Shown piece after piece: positions 11,001 through 20,471 of a stretch of DNA of 64,000 nucleotides. The notes under the pieces were generated by a model. It made no database searches. It saw nothing but the letters and a program-made list of their open reading frames with translations, and was not told the origin of the DNA. The translations under genes and the position numbers were made by a program. Each line of letters opens with the position of its first letter. The first letter of the stretch is position 1. Origin of the DNA: Dermatophagoides farinae (taxonomy: Eukaryota > Arthropoda > Arachnida > Sarcoptiformes > Pyroglyphidae); contig NW_027461519.1 in NCBI RefSeq assembly GCF_024713945.1, positions 280,554 through 344,553 on the forward strand. The letters run 5' to 3'.

Positions 11001-14000
11001 ATGCTTATCTTGTAACAGGTATTAACAATTTTAATATAGGAGCTACGAGAAATATTTCTTGTGTATCATATGCTATAGGAGATGTAGGCAAAATTCAAAC
11101 TATTAGATGTAACGAGGATTTAAAATGGGATGAAGTAAAAATTAAATGTAAACTTCCGTGTTCCAAAATTGATTTACTAGAATACAAAAATGAACACGGA
11201 TTAGTACCAGTTGATTATTTTGAAAGTGAAGAGATCGATAAAAGTATTACTGAAATAACATTTAAATGTGTCGCTGGTTATTCTCAGGTTGAGCTACCAG
11301 AATCAAATAAAAATTCAATTAAAACCAACTTTAGTATCCAAGAATATCCAGAATGTAACGAATCTGCAGACAACATATGCGTAGCTTGTATTAATGGAAG
11401 TTGGATGAAAAGTCAAGATATAAAATGCGAAAAAAATTGTTCAAAATTCATTGAAAAAAAAGGCTATAATACAAATCTTGTTTTTGGAAACGGTACAAAT
11501 CCGGGTTCAATTTATGAAGTTTCATGTAAGCATGATTCTTTGGCATTGCCTCATTCAGGTGTTGTAGATAAAATAATTTGCCGAGACGGAAAGTGGAAGA
11601 ACATAACACAAAAATTAGAATGCCATGCAGCTTGTCCACATCCAAAAAGTTATTTTTCATCAACTTATATTGTTTCAACATTTGATGGAGTTCCTCTTAA
11701 TATCACAGAAGAAAAGAAATTTGACAATTTAACATACCGGCATGAATTGTCAAAAAACAATGTAATTAACAACAAAAATTTTATTGTTTCTTGTCATCCA
11801 GCATCACAAGTGTTATTTTTTGAAAAGTTTGTTTCCGCTAATTTCGATGAATTAACTATGGATGAACTTGAGTCTAATTTAGTCGTAAACTCCACGTTGT
11901 TATTTGCGTATAAAACTACTATCAGTCAATTAGTTTATTGTTCTGACGGTAATTGGATTCCCGTTAATAAGACAAAACCGCATACTTATATGACGTTAAC
12001 TGAAACTAACAAAAAAGAGAATAATCTTCAAACTAATCTACTACAAAATAATGGATTTTTACGTTGTGCTAAGTTATGCCCGAGTTTCAATTACATATAT
12101 AATAGACGATTTAAATTTGACAGCACAGACAATGATAGCTTATGGGGTACAAGTGTAACAATATCTTGCAGAGAACCTTACAAAGGTGGAAATTTCTATA
12201 TTAATCAAAGTAAAGAATTAGAATTTGAATCGATAAATCAATTATTGTTGTATTGTTATAACGGAGATTGGATTACGAAGAAAAGAGAATCTTACTATTC
12301 GATATTTAATGATAATTTTGAAGAGAATAAAGACTACATTAAAATGTATAATAACAAGATGAATGCAAAAGATGTTGAAAAAAATATACAACTTCTTCTT
12401 GGTTGTGGAAATTCATGTTCTGTTAGTTCCTATAAGATTCACTTAGAAAAATATCACTTAAACGATTTTGATCAAAATATACAAAAAGATTTTCAGCATG
12501 GTTCACTAATTAGAGTTAGATGTAAACAAAATAGTATATCAGAAATTGACAAAAATGATTTTTTTATTGGTTGCAGTGATGGTGAATGGACTATACCAAC
12601 ACAAGTATGTTTGAATAAAACTAGTGAATATCGAGATGCGTTAAATAAAATCATAAACGATGAAAAAAAACAAAACATTGAGCAGAACAATCAGAACTAT
12701 TCAAATAACTGTGCTTCAATAGACGTTTCTGTATCTTTTAATTCTGCATCTGATTACTGGATTTCTTTATTGAACTTTGAAAAAGATAAATATAAAATTA
12801 GTTCATATATTAGTTATGGCAAAGAAGTTATGAATGAAAATGATACTATTGTGAAAAACGGTACAATCGCAAGAATACGACCAAAAGAAAATTACAAAAT
12901 ATCGAATAAAATTCAAAATCAGCTACTAAACGTTAATTTTTATGTTTGCAAAAAAGGAGAATGGAAATTATTGCGTGAATTAAATTTATCCGACGACTAT
13001 AATCATGTGTATACCTCTAAAAACGAACTTTGTTCGAATAATTTGCTAGACCGAGGAGAAATCGACATAGATTGTGGGTTTATATGTGAAAAGGATTGCG
13101 TTAGTTGTTATGATAAAAAAATAAATGGTAACGAAATATGGATAGATTGTGGTGGAAATTGTCGACCGTGCCATAGTTGTAATGAAAAACATTTAAAATA
13201 TTTCAAATCTCCAGACTATGTGGTTCAAAAAACTGATGGTGTCAATTTACTAAAACTTTTAGAGAAAACTAGCAATACTTCACTTATACCAAATAGTTTT
13301 TTCAAAAAAAATTTGAGAGTTCAATACTTTCACATCGCTTGTGGAAAAAACACAATGAAAATAGGTAGTAGATCGTATATCGATTTGGTGTGCTTAGACG
13401 GATCATTGATTCCTTTGGAGTATGTCTTAGAACTCAATGATAATGGCATTTTACCGGGAGGATTAATTGTAAGTAAATTACCTTTTTTTGAACTGTCATG
13501 CGTAGCTGTTGATAAATCAAAGCTATATAAAAAATTTCTTAATAATTACTTAGAAGTTATTCCTTTAATGACGCATCGTTATTGCCCTAACATAAGATTA
13601 AAGTCACAAAATGAAACTTCATTAATGTATGAGGCTTGTAAACTCATTCAAAGGTATCAATATTTTTATCTCTCAGAATGCAGCACTTTAATCCAATCAA
13701 CTAGTTTAGCTTCTGTTTGTAATGGAAGATGTAGTAAAGTTATAAATGAATTAATTATTGACACTCAGTTACTTTTTGAAAAAATAGATGATGATGATTT
13801 AGACGCTGACGACGAACCAGAAAAAAAAAGTTTGTTCAAGTATGTTAGTTTGCTGTTAGAAGGGATTAAGTTGATATGTAAAGAAATATCTGTGGCTGAA
13901 AATAGTTTACGGCAAAAAATAGGATATAGTAATTTTTCAAGTCACAATCAATATTGCATGAGTTTTACGGAAAAAGATTTAAGGCACATTAAGAACTTAG

Positions 14001-17000
14001 ATGAGTACATTAGCGTAAAAGAAATGAAGCCGATTTGTTTATTTGACTCTTGTTTTCGTTCAAATATTAAGTATATTGGAACTATATGGAGTTTAATGAA
14101 TTTTCCATATATGCAGATAATAGATGAAAAAGATAATAGAAAAGAATTACAAACATTGGGGTTTTTAAGCAATATTCCATCAATTTCTGAATCAGAAAAA
14201 ACTGAATTACAAACTAATCGTTATATTCCATTGGTTGAAAAAGTAAGATACAGCGATAACATAATCGACTTATTATGTTTATCAGCAAGTTCAACTTCTT
14301 CTTGCATGCCCTATTTAAAATTGATTAACGACAGTTTGTTAAAGTGGCAATACAAATCTGGAGAAATGAATTTAGAAGCCAAACTTTCGATTGCCCGTCA
14401 ACTTGGTTTGCAGAAGTTTTGTTCTGATCCAAACTCTTGTTTAAGCAAAATTATGCGAAATATTGGAAATATAATAATTGAAAAAGGTATAGAAGGTTCG
14501 TTTCCTTATTACAGGTTTCTTGGACATTTATTCAAATTTTATGGAAGATATTACTGCTCGGTTAATCACTTGAATAAATCGTGTTCGATACATATGATTG
14601 GTAATATTATAGATGCATTGGATTTGTCTTTGATTGAAATTTCCAACGACAAACTTAATTTATCTGAGCTAACCAATGAAATGTTTGAAGTTTTAGATAC
14701 TTCGAGTTTGAAAAAATGTCAGTGTGACAGAGGAAAAATAAACAATGGCGAGTGTAATCCCGAATGTTTTACTGCAGAATGCGGTTTCGATGGTATAGAT
14801 TGTTTTTTCATGGTTCAATTTCCCGCGGTATATAAAAAATTAACAGGTAACATTTCATTAATAGAAGGATTTATACCTTATTTTATTGCTGATTTCAATC
14901 ACAAATTGTCGAAGAAAGCTCTTGAAAGTTTAAAAAAACAGTTTATCAAAGAAGACTGTTGTTTACCTATTCGTTTGTTTACCTTAAAAGAACTGTTGGA
15001 TTTAGATTTTATCACTCATCCTTTATTATCTTCAGATAAAAAAATCAATAAGCAAGTTAGAAGCGTTATTTTTGCATTCATCAAAAAAAATCCAGCGAAA
15101 GTTTTGAATGATTTATTGATATTTGAAAACTATTCCTTAGCTACTTTTGATCTTAGATACGCTGATCCTGAATTTCAACAAATAATGAATTATAAATGTG
15201 GAAGATCACCTGATGAAACAGAAATTATTTTAAAAATAGATTTTCCTTCTATATCATTTGATTCATTACTTATTCTTCGTGCATATTTAACAGAAAGCGA
15301 GCTCCTTTATATACGATCCCTACCCCTGTTTTCCACTGCGACTTCTTTAAACGAAATATTGAAACTGCTAGATAAACATATTGAAGGTTTCAGTGATGTT
15401 TTACGGTATAATAATTACTTAGTTAATTTAAACATCGTTTTGAAACGAGCTATCAGTAATATATTAATTTTCCCATTAGCAGACATTGTAGACATCGAGT
15501 GGGTTCCTTTTAATTTCAGTGGCTCTACTATTGTAATCAAGTTTCAGGGTGGTAGCTACAATCCTGTAATAAAAGAAACAATTGTGAATAAGTTACAAAC
15601 AAACGAACTAACAAACTTTGTGAAAAAATCTATTCTCAATTGGATTAAGCGATTGCCTACACCGTTTCAAGTTTATTTCGTTAAGTTCAATGAAATTACA
15701 AATCCAACTAATATTACTCCACGATCATTATCGTCTACGCGAGAAACTATGCAAAATGTATTTTTAAACTTTATACCTTTTAGCATTTGGAAAAATTACA
15801 ACACCAACGGTATAAAAGATCTTCAAATATATTCCGATGACGTTTTTGAAGAAATTTTAGATGTGTATGATACAAAGTTGGACGAAGTAAGTTACGGAAA
15901 ATCTCAAGAAAGTGCCTCAAGAAATAAATTTACTGGGAACGATGATATAATTAGCTGCTCGATGGATTTTCAAAATCCAAGTCACGAGCTGCACAATTAT
16001 GAAGTAGTTTCTACTCGTTCAATTAGCAGATCTTCGAACGAAGTTTCACTACTTATCAAATGCAAAAACGGCAGTCACGGTGTCGACCAGAAAGTTGACG
16101 CTTATCAGTTGGTCGTTTGTATTTTGGGAAAATGGCGCAGTCTTGAACGAACCGAACTAATGGATTGTAGAAAAACTTGTCCAAAATTCATTTATTGTGG
16201 AATACTAGAAAGACCGGAAATGTACAATCTTAAAATTTCAGGACTAAAAGAAGGCGATACAGCACAACTCTCTTGTGCGTCAAACTACAAGAAAAATTCA
16301 GTAACTTCAGTGTGTTCAAACGGAGTTTGGTCTGATATAGATTTGGAATGTGAAGCATTGCAAGAGAGTGCTGAATATTGTAACGGTTTTTATATAAATG
16401 AACTTGTTCAGAAGTTCAAGTTGAGGCTAGAGCCGATGCAACCCATGCTGAATAATATTGATTGGTGGAAGCTTCAGTGCCAAATCGGTTACAATGCGGA
16501 AAACGAAATTTTGAACTCGTCAATAATAGCTTGTGTAAACGACCTTGATTTAATCGTTATTCATTCTATCGACGTTGAACTTAAAAAACTTTTACAAAAA
16601 AAACCGTACAAAACGAACTTAATTGAAAAAGCTGTCACAGGATACCTAACCGATCCGCTAAAAAAAGCAAACGCAAGCCGCATAAACCTGGAAGCTGTAG
16701 ACCTCAACGACTACTTGATACTCAACCCGCTCTTGCCAAATGAAAAACCAAAAAGGCTGCAGTGTTTAGAATACACTATTTCTGAGACTCCGAAAGTCAA
16801 AATTCTTAACTTCGACAGCTATTCTTACGTAATCGCCGTCGCTGTTTCCGCGTTGTTGTTCATTGTGTTATTTTGTTTGCTTGGCTACCTTTATGAGCGA
16901 AAAAAACGCATGCGACAATCCAACATTTCTTTTGAAGACAACCAGCTCAACAGCAACATCGTTAATAATGACAGTTTTATGACTCAAAAATTCGAAAGTC

Positions 17001-17191
17001 AAGCAAGAGCACAAAACGAGAATTTCCACAGATCAAATATGAAAAATAATTTGGCTTCCGACTTTTTGTCAGACGATGAATACCTCAACATAGACGACTA
17101 TGTAAAATTCCATGACAGCGTGAGCCATGACGGCCAGTCTAAAATCAGTTATTATTCTGACATAGAAATGTATACACAAAAAAGATATTAA
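8030..17191 (+). CDS. Giant mosaic surface protein with Ig-like, sushi-like and LNR modules and one TM
   Basis: Predicted type I membrane protein of 3034 residues from three exons (8030-8324, 8353-9827, 9857-17191). Residues 1-22 form a signal peptide. Cys-rich EGF-like pieces precede two bacterial-type Ig-like domains (about residues 330-430 and 580-690; DTVPPTFVRMIPENN, then ILPENGQKQV). From about 690 to 1640 at least nine sushi/CCP-like modules follow, each with a C-x-(D/N)-G-x-W core and closing cysteine, for example CKDGEWVTQGLKC. Around 1648-1700 there is a double IDCG-C-C motif, at 2211-2240 a Lin-12/Notch repeat (NGECNPEC, CGFDGIDC), and a last sushi pair at about 2655-2755. A single TM spans about 2912-2936, followed by a cytosolic tail of about 98 residues ending KRY. 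This architecture suggests an adhesion or receptor role at the cell surface, but no specific function is established. I do not recognise a named ortholog. Confidence 0.85.
8325..8352 (+). other. Intron 1 of the giant surface protein gene, 28 nt
   Basis: GTAAGTTATTATTC to GATTATAG, phase 1. It joins ...SKD and Tyr to ELFSGKHIW in frame; without it the first 109-codon frame would stop. Confidence 0.85.
9828..9856 (+). other. Intron 2 of the giant surface protein gene, 29 nt
   Basis: GTAAGTTTTAGTTCG to GTCTTAG, phase 0. It sits inside the second Ig-like domain and joins PVLIS to ILPENGQ, restoring the fold's first strands. Confidence 0.87.
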
Positions 17192-17281
17192 TGTTCAAGC
17201 AAAATTTTTTTGATTTATTGGTATGTATATTAAACTTTTTTTATGATAACAAGACTAGTTCGTCTCAATTTAAGATGTAGA

Positions 17282-18964
17282 TTAAACTAGTAATCCTTGA
17301 ATTCCGATTTGAGTGAGAATCTTAGGGTTATTTAAAATTTCTCGTATTTGGGCTTTATCCTTCATAGGTAAAACGATGTGTGAGTTGACCTGTCGACCAC
17401 GCTGTACAATGAAGAAGTCTTCCTGATACTGTGCCCTGCGACAGATAGTGCTGTTTTGACTGCAAGAAGTATAGAACAGACGTGTCATCGATAATTTTTC
17501 GTCTATGACGCTATCGAAAATTTCGCTAGCTTTTTGGGAGTCTATTTTGGAACTGTACTGAACAAAGATGATGCAGATTTTGGCGTCATTTGTTCCGCAA
17601 ATTTTTGGTGTGAGAAGACGCGAGTCAAGTCTTCTGGGATAGCTGTATATGCCGATCAAATTATTGAAGTCGTTAATCCATTTTCGGAGCGTGTAATGGA
17701 GTTTTTGGACGAGACCGTTGCCAGTGAGGTGTTCGATCTCTGCGTTGTCGATGTCGAAAATATCGACTACGTGAATTAGAGCAAACTTGTTGTTGTCTTC
17801 GTCGAATTTGATACGTTTGAGAATCACGTTGACAAACTTGCCGGACTCGCCAGCTATCTTGCCCGTCATGTTTGATATGTCAACGAAGTTGATGCTGTTT
17901 TTTAACGGCCTAATGTCTTGCAGCATGTTGTACTGGTCCGCCTCTGAAAGCTTTTTAGACCTATAAATTAAAACAACTGGCTGTGTTACAGACTTGAAGT
18001 GCGCTATTAAGTTGCCGGCTTTGGTGATGATTGTGGGAAAATAACTAATGTCGAGAAACTTCGTTAAGATGGCTGGAGTAATGTTGCTACCCAAACTGAT
18101 AAGTTTTCCTAGGTTTTTATCGCTGGTGTTGACCGCGAAAACAGTACCCTGAATACTGTATTTGCTAGAATATATAAACTTGCTGCATTGGGGTGACGAC
18201 TTAGTGCAGTCGAGGAATTGGGCAGTTTCTTTAAACGGACTATTAGAAATGATTTCGTCAAACAACTGTGCGTTGTCCAAAACATCTTGAGTGTCAGATG
18301 AATATACAAACACGATAACGAAGTCAGTGTCTTTCATAAGGTTGACGTCCAACTGCCCAGTAGTGATATGCTTAAAAGTAAAGTGTTTCTCGATCATCCT
18401 ACGAATCGTTTGAGGGTTCGTAGGTTTTGGCGGCCGTGTTTCATAAGTGTTTGAAACGTTGTACGGGTTATAGTACTGGTTTCTTCTCCTGGAATTTGGA
18501 TCATTTCGATGGTTAGTGGCGCCAAAAAAAGTTTTGAGAATATCGTCCAAACCAGCGTTGGCCTCGTCTTCAGCGCCAAAGTTGAAAAAAAACGTGCTAT
18601 GGGACGGTCCTGCGCTTCCGCGAGCAAATTGTGGACCGCCGAAGTTGAAAAACTGAAAGCCTGGGTTTTGGTACTGCGGTCTAGCAGGGGTTTGGCCACT
18701 TTGGGCAAATTTGACACCTTCTTCGCCTCCGTTGTCGTACGCTTCCCGCAGTTTCGGGTCCGACAACACTTCGTAAGCCCAGTTTATGTCTTTGAATTTG
18801 TCGTCTCCACTTTTGTACTTGTCAGGATGATACTTTTTTGAGAGTTCTCTGAATTTTTGCTTTATTTCTTTTTCTGAACTTTTCGGATTTACGTCCAATA
18901 TTTTGTATGGGTTGCGAGCGAACGCGGAAACTAAGCAGAAAGCGTAAAAAAGTAGTTTAAACAT
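17282..18964 (-). CDS. ER-type DnaJ (Hsp40) protein with thioredoxin-like region
   Basis: Predicted lumenal co-chaperone for BiP/Hsp70. Residues 1-16 (MFKLLFYAFCLVSAFA) are a signal peptide. Residues 18-82 are a J domain with the essential HPD at 46-48. A Gly/Phe-rich linker follows (about 90-170), then about 190-560 holds two or more regions with thioredoxin-like strand patterns (DFVIVFVYSS, CIIFVQYSS) but without a CxxC active site. The order resembles DNAJC16/DNAJC10-type ER proteins. It ends IQGLLV, with no KDEL-type retrieval signal or TM, so how it stays in the ER is unclear. It is convergent with the surface-protein gene, with 90 bases between their stops. Confidence 0.82.
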   Translation of the reverse strand: MFKLLFYAFCLVSAFARNPYKILDVNPKSSEKEIKQKFRELSKKYHPDKYKSGDDKFKDINWAYEVLSDPKLREAYDNGGEEGVKFAQSGQTPARPQYQNPGFQFFNFGGPQFARGSAGPSHSTFFFNFGAEDEANAGLDDILKTFFGATNHRNDPNSRRRNQYYNPYNVSNTYETRPPKPTNPQTIRRMIEKHFTFKHITTGQLDVNLMKDTDFVIVFVYSSDTQDVLDNAQLFDEIISNSPFKETAQFLDCTKSSPQCSKFIYSSKYSIQGTVFAVNTSDKNLGKLISLGSNITPAILTKFLDISYFPTIITKAGNLIAHFKSVTQPVVLIYRSKKLSEADQYNMLQDIRPLKNSINFVDISNMTGKIAGESGKFVNVILKRIKFDEDNNKFALIHVVDIFDIDNAEIEHLTGNGLVQKLHYTLRKWINDFNNLIGIYSYPRRLDSRLLTPKICGTNDAKICIIFVQYSSKIDSQKASEIFDSVIDEKLSMTRLFYTSCSQNSTICRRAQYQEDFFIVQRGRQVNSHIVLPMKDKAQIREILNNPKILTQIGIQGLLV

Positions 18965-19020
18965 AATGTAAGTTTAATTTAACAGTCTAATTCGGGTTTC
19001 ACTTAACTCAGTTGCGTTCA

Positions 19021-19233
19021 ATGGTAGCTCAGCTGGTACTTTGTGGGAAATCCTTTCTGGTAAATTATCTAGGGAATAAAAAGATATTTTTTTTAAATCT
19101 AAGATCATATTTAAACAAATTATTATTGTTCGAACACGACTCTAGATGCAGTTTGTCATATTTAAATGATAAGTTGATGCAAAAAATTCAGTTTTCTGAG
19201 CACGTCACCGGTGTGTTATTTCGTGACTCATGA
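19021..19233 (+). CDS. Doubtful small ORF, 70 aa
   Basis: An ATG-started frame of 70 codons in the spacer between the DnaJ start and the next convergent gene. The product is Leu/Phe-rich with a possible hydrophobic helix and no recognisable domain. The first 25 bases include a perfect match to the tRNA A-box consensus (TAGCTCAGCTGG, 19024-19035) in a locally GC-richer patch, but no B box or cloverleaf follows. I cannot tell whether this is a short gene, an exon of something larger, or noise. Confidence 0.25.
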   Translation: MVAQLVLCGKSFLVNYLGNKKIFFLNLRSYLNKLLLFEHDSRCSLSYLNDKLMQKIQFSEHVTGVLFRDS

Positions 19234-19295
19234 TAGAGCAAATTTAACGCAAAATATTTAATTTATTAGTCATATGTGTAAATTAGTACATTGTA

Positions 19296-19793
19296 TCAGC
19301 GTCTTTTGAAAGAGCATAATAAATTTAAAGAAAAATCAAGCGTTTTGACAAGAATTAATGTTACGGCTGTTACCAATACAGTTATAATGGTAATGAACAA
19401 AACAACTCTATAGTACCCATCTGTGTTAGAGGTAACAAGTGGGCTCGCAATTTTAGATATTAAAGAAAAGACACCCATTTTGAGTTCTTTCCAAATCGAA
19501 TTATTATATGTTAACGGGTAGCTATCCATAATTAGGAACAGTTTTTCATCCTGAATATATCCATACTTAAATATAAATTTTTTTTTTTTAAAATATTTAG
19601 AAATGCAATAGCAGCATGGCTGATATTTAGCGAGGTTAGAGTCTTTTGCGCATTGAGTAAAATCTTTGCAATATTCTAACGTATTATTTTCTAAGTCATA
19701 TCGACAATTTAATAACGGGATAGTTCTAAAAACGGTCAAGGAAGCAACTAACAGTTCATTTTTATTAGTAGAATTTCGTTTTGATAACCGCAT
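19296..19793 (-). CDS. Small membrane protein, 165 aa, unknown
   Basis: Not recognised. A Cys-rich segment (about residues 30-65, with CKDF, CAKDS and CCYC) precedes a basic stretch KKKK. A strong hydrophobic span lies at about 128-150 (VVLFITIITVLVTAVTLILV), followed by a basic end KRR. A weaker hydrophobic stretch near the N-terminus (about 12-28) could be a signal anchor. This layout fits a tail-anchored or single-pass membrane protein with a disulfide-bonded lumenal or extracellular part. It is divergent from eL24 with 88 bases between the starts. Confidence 0.6.
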   Translation of the reverse strand: MRLSKRNSTNKNELLVASLTVFRTIPLLNCRYDLENNTLEYCKDFTQCAKDSNLAKYQPCCYCISKYFKKKKFIFKYGYIQDEKLFLIMDSYPLTYNNSIWKELKMGVFSLISKIASPLVTSNTDGYYRVVLFITIITVLVTAVTLILVKTLDFSLNLLCSFKRR

Positions 19794-19881
19794 CCTGATA
19801 ATAAAAATAAAAAATATATAATTACCGTTTTGTCTTTATTTTTATTAGCAATATAAACTTGTCTGCAATTCGTTATCAAAA

Positions 19882-20363
19882 ATGCCAATAAAAGCAATAT
19901 CAACAACTTTAAAGCTTGAGACTTGCGCTTTTTCTGAGGAAAAAATTTACCCAGGTAGGGCTAGAAATTTTGTTCGAAAGTAAGTTACTAACATGCTTTT
20001 TGGAGTCACGTTGCGTTTGAACGCAGCTTCGTGTAATTCCAAGAGCGTAGTTCTCAACTATGTTTTAGAGATGGAAAAGTTTTGACTTTCATAAACACAA
20101 AGTGTAAGAGTTTGAACTCGCAAAAAATCAAGTCTTTGAATGTCCGTTGGACCTCCAGCTGGAGAAAAGCACACAAAAAGGATGTTAGCGACAATCAGTC
20201 TTCGAAGAAGAGATCAAAGACCAACGTTCGTACCGTTAAGGCTATTAGCGGAATGAGTTTAGATGCTATTACTGAAATCAAAGCCAAAGCTAAATCCAAC
20301 TCGTCTAAAACTGAGGGTGGAGCCAAGAAACACGCTCCCTTAGCGTCAAAACATAAAAAATGA
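19882..20363 (+). CDS. RPL24: 60S ribosomal protein eL24
   Basis: Cytosolic large-subunit protein. Exon 1 (19882-19979) encodes the zinc-ribbon-like start ending EKIYPGRARNFVRK, and exon 2 (20069-20363) begins DGKVLTFINTKC, matching eL24 exactly at this point. A basic helix (RWTSSWRKAHKKD) and a Lys-rich tail follow, total about 130 residues, which is normal for the family. The canonical CxxC of the N-terminal zinc site is reduced to one visible Cys (ETCAFSEEK), as in many eukaryotes that keep only parts of the ribbon. The junction depends on removal of an 89-nt intron. Unspliced, exon 1 ends in a stop two bases into the intron, and the second exon alone lacks an ATG. Confidence 0.9.
19980..20068 (+). 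other. Intron of eL24, 89 nt, with internal stem-loop
   Basis: GTAAGT to TTTTAG, phase 2. It is about three times longer than the other introns here. A TACTAAC branch-point consensus lies right behind the donor (19986-19992). The middle can fold into a three-part stem: GGA 20002-20004 with TCC 20038-20040, CACG 20007-20010 with CGTG 20030-20033, and TGCGT 20012-20016 with ACGCA 20021-20025 around a TTGA loop. Confidence 0.8.
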
Positions 20364-20471
20364 TCAGTTTTTATAGTATATACATAAGTTTTTATATTTG
20401 ATATTTTTTGTATATAGAGAACATATATAAAATTAAAAAGTGAAACTGATTATAGTCTGATTATCATTGCT

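Noticed and set aside
19014-19045. Perfect tRNA A-box consensus TAGCTCAGCTGG at 19024-19035
   Set aside because: No B box (only a weak TTGTTCGAACAC at about 19125), the D stem does not close, and no 3' partner for the supposed acceptor stem was found, so it is not called a tRNA.
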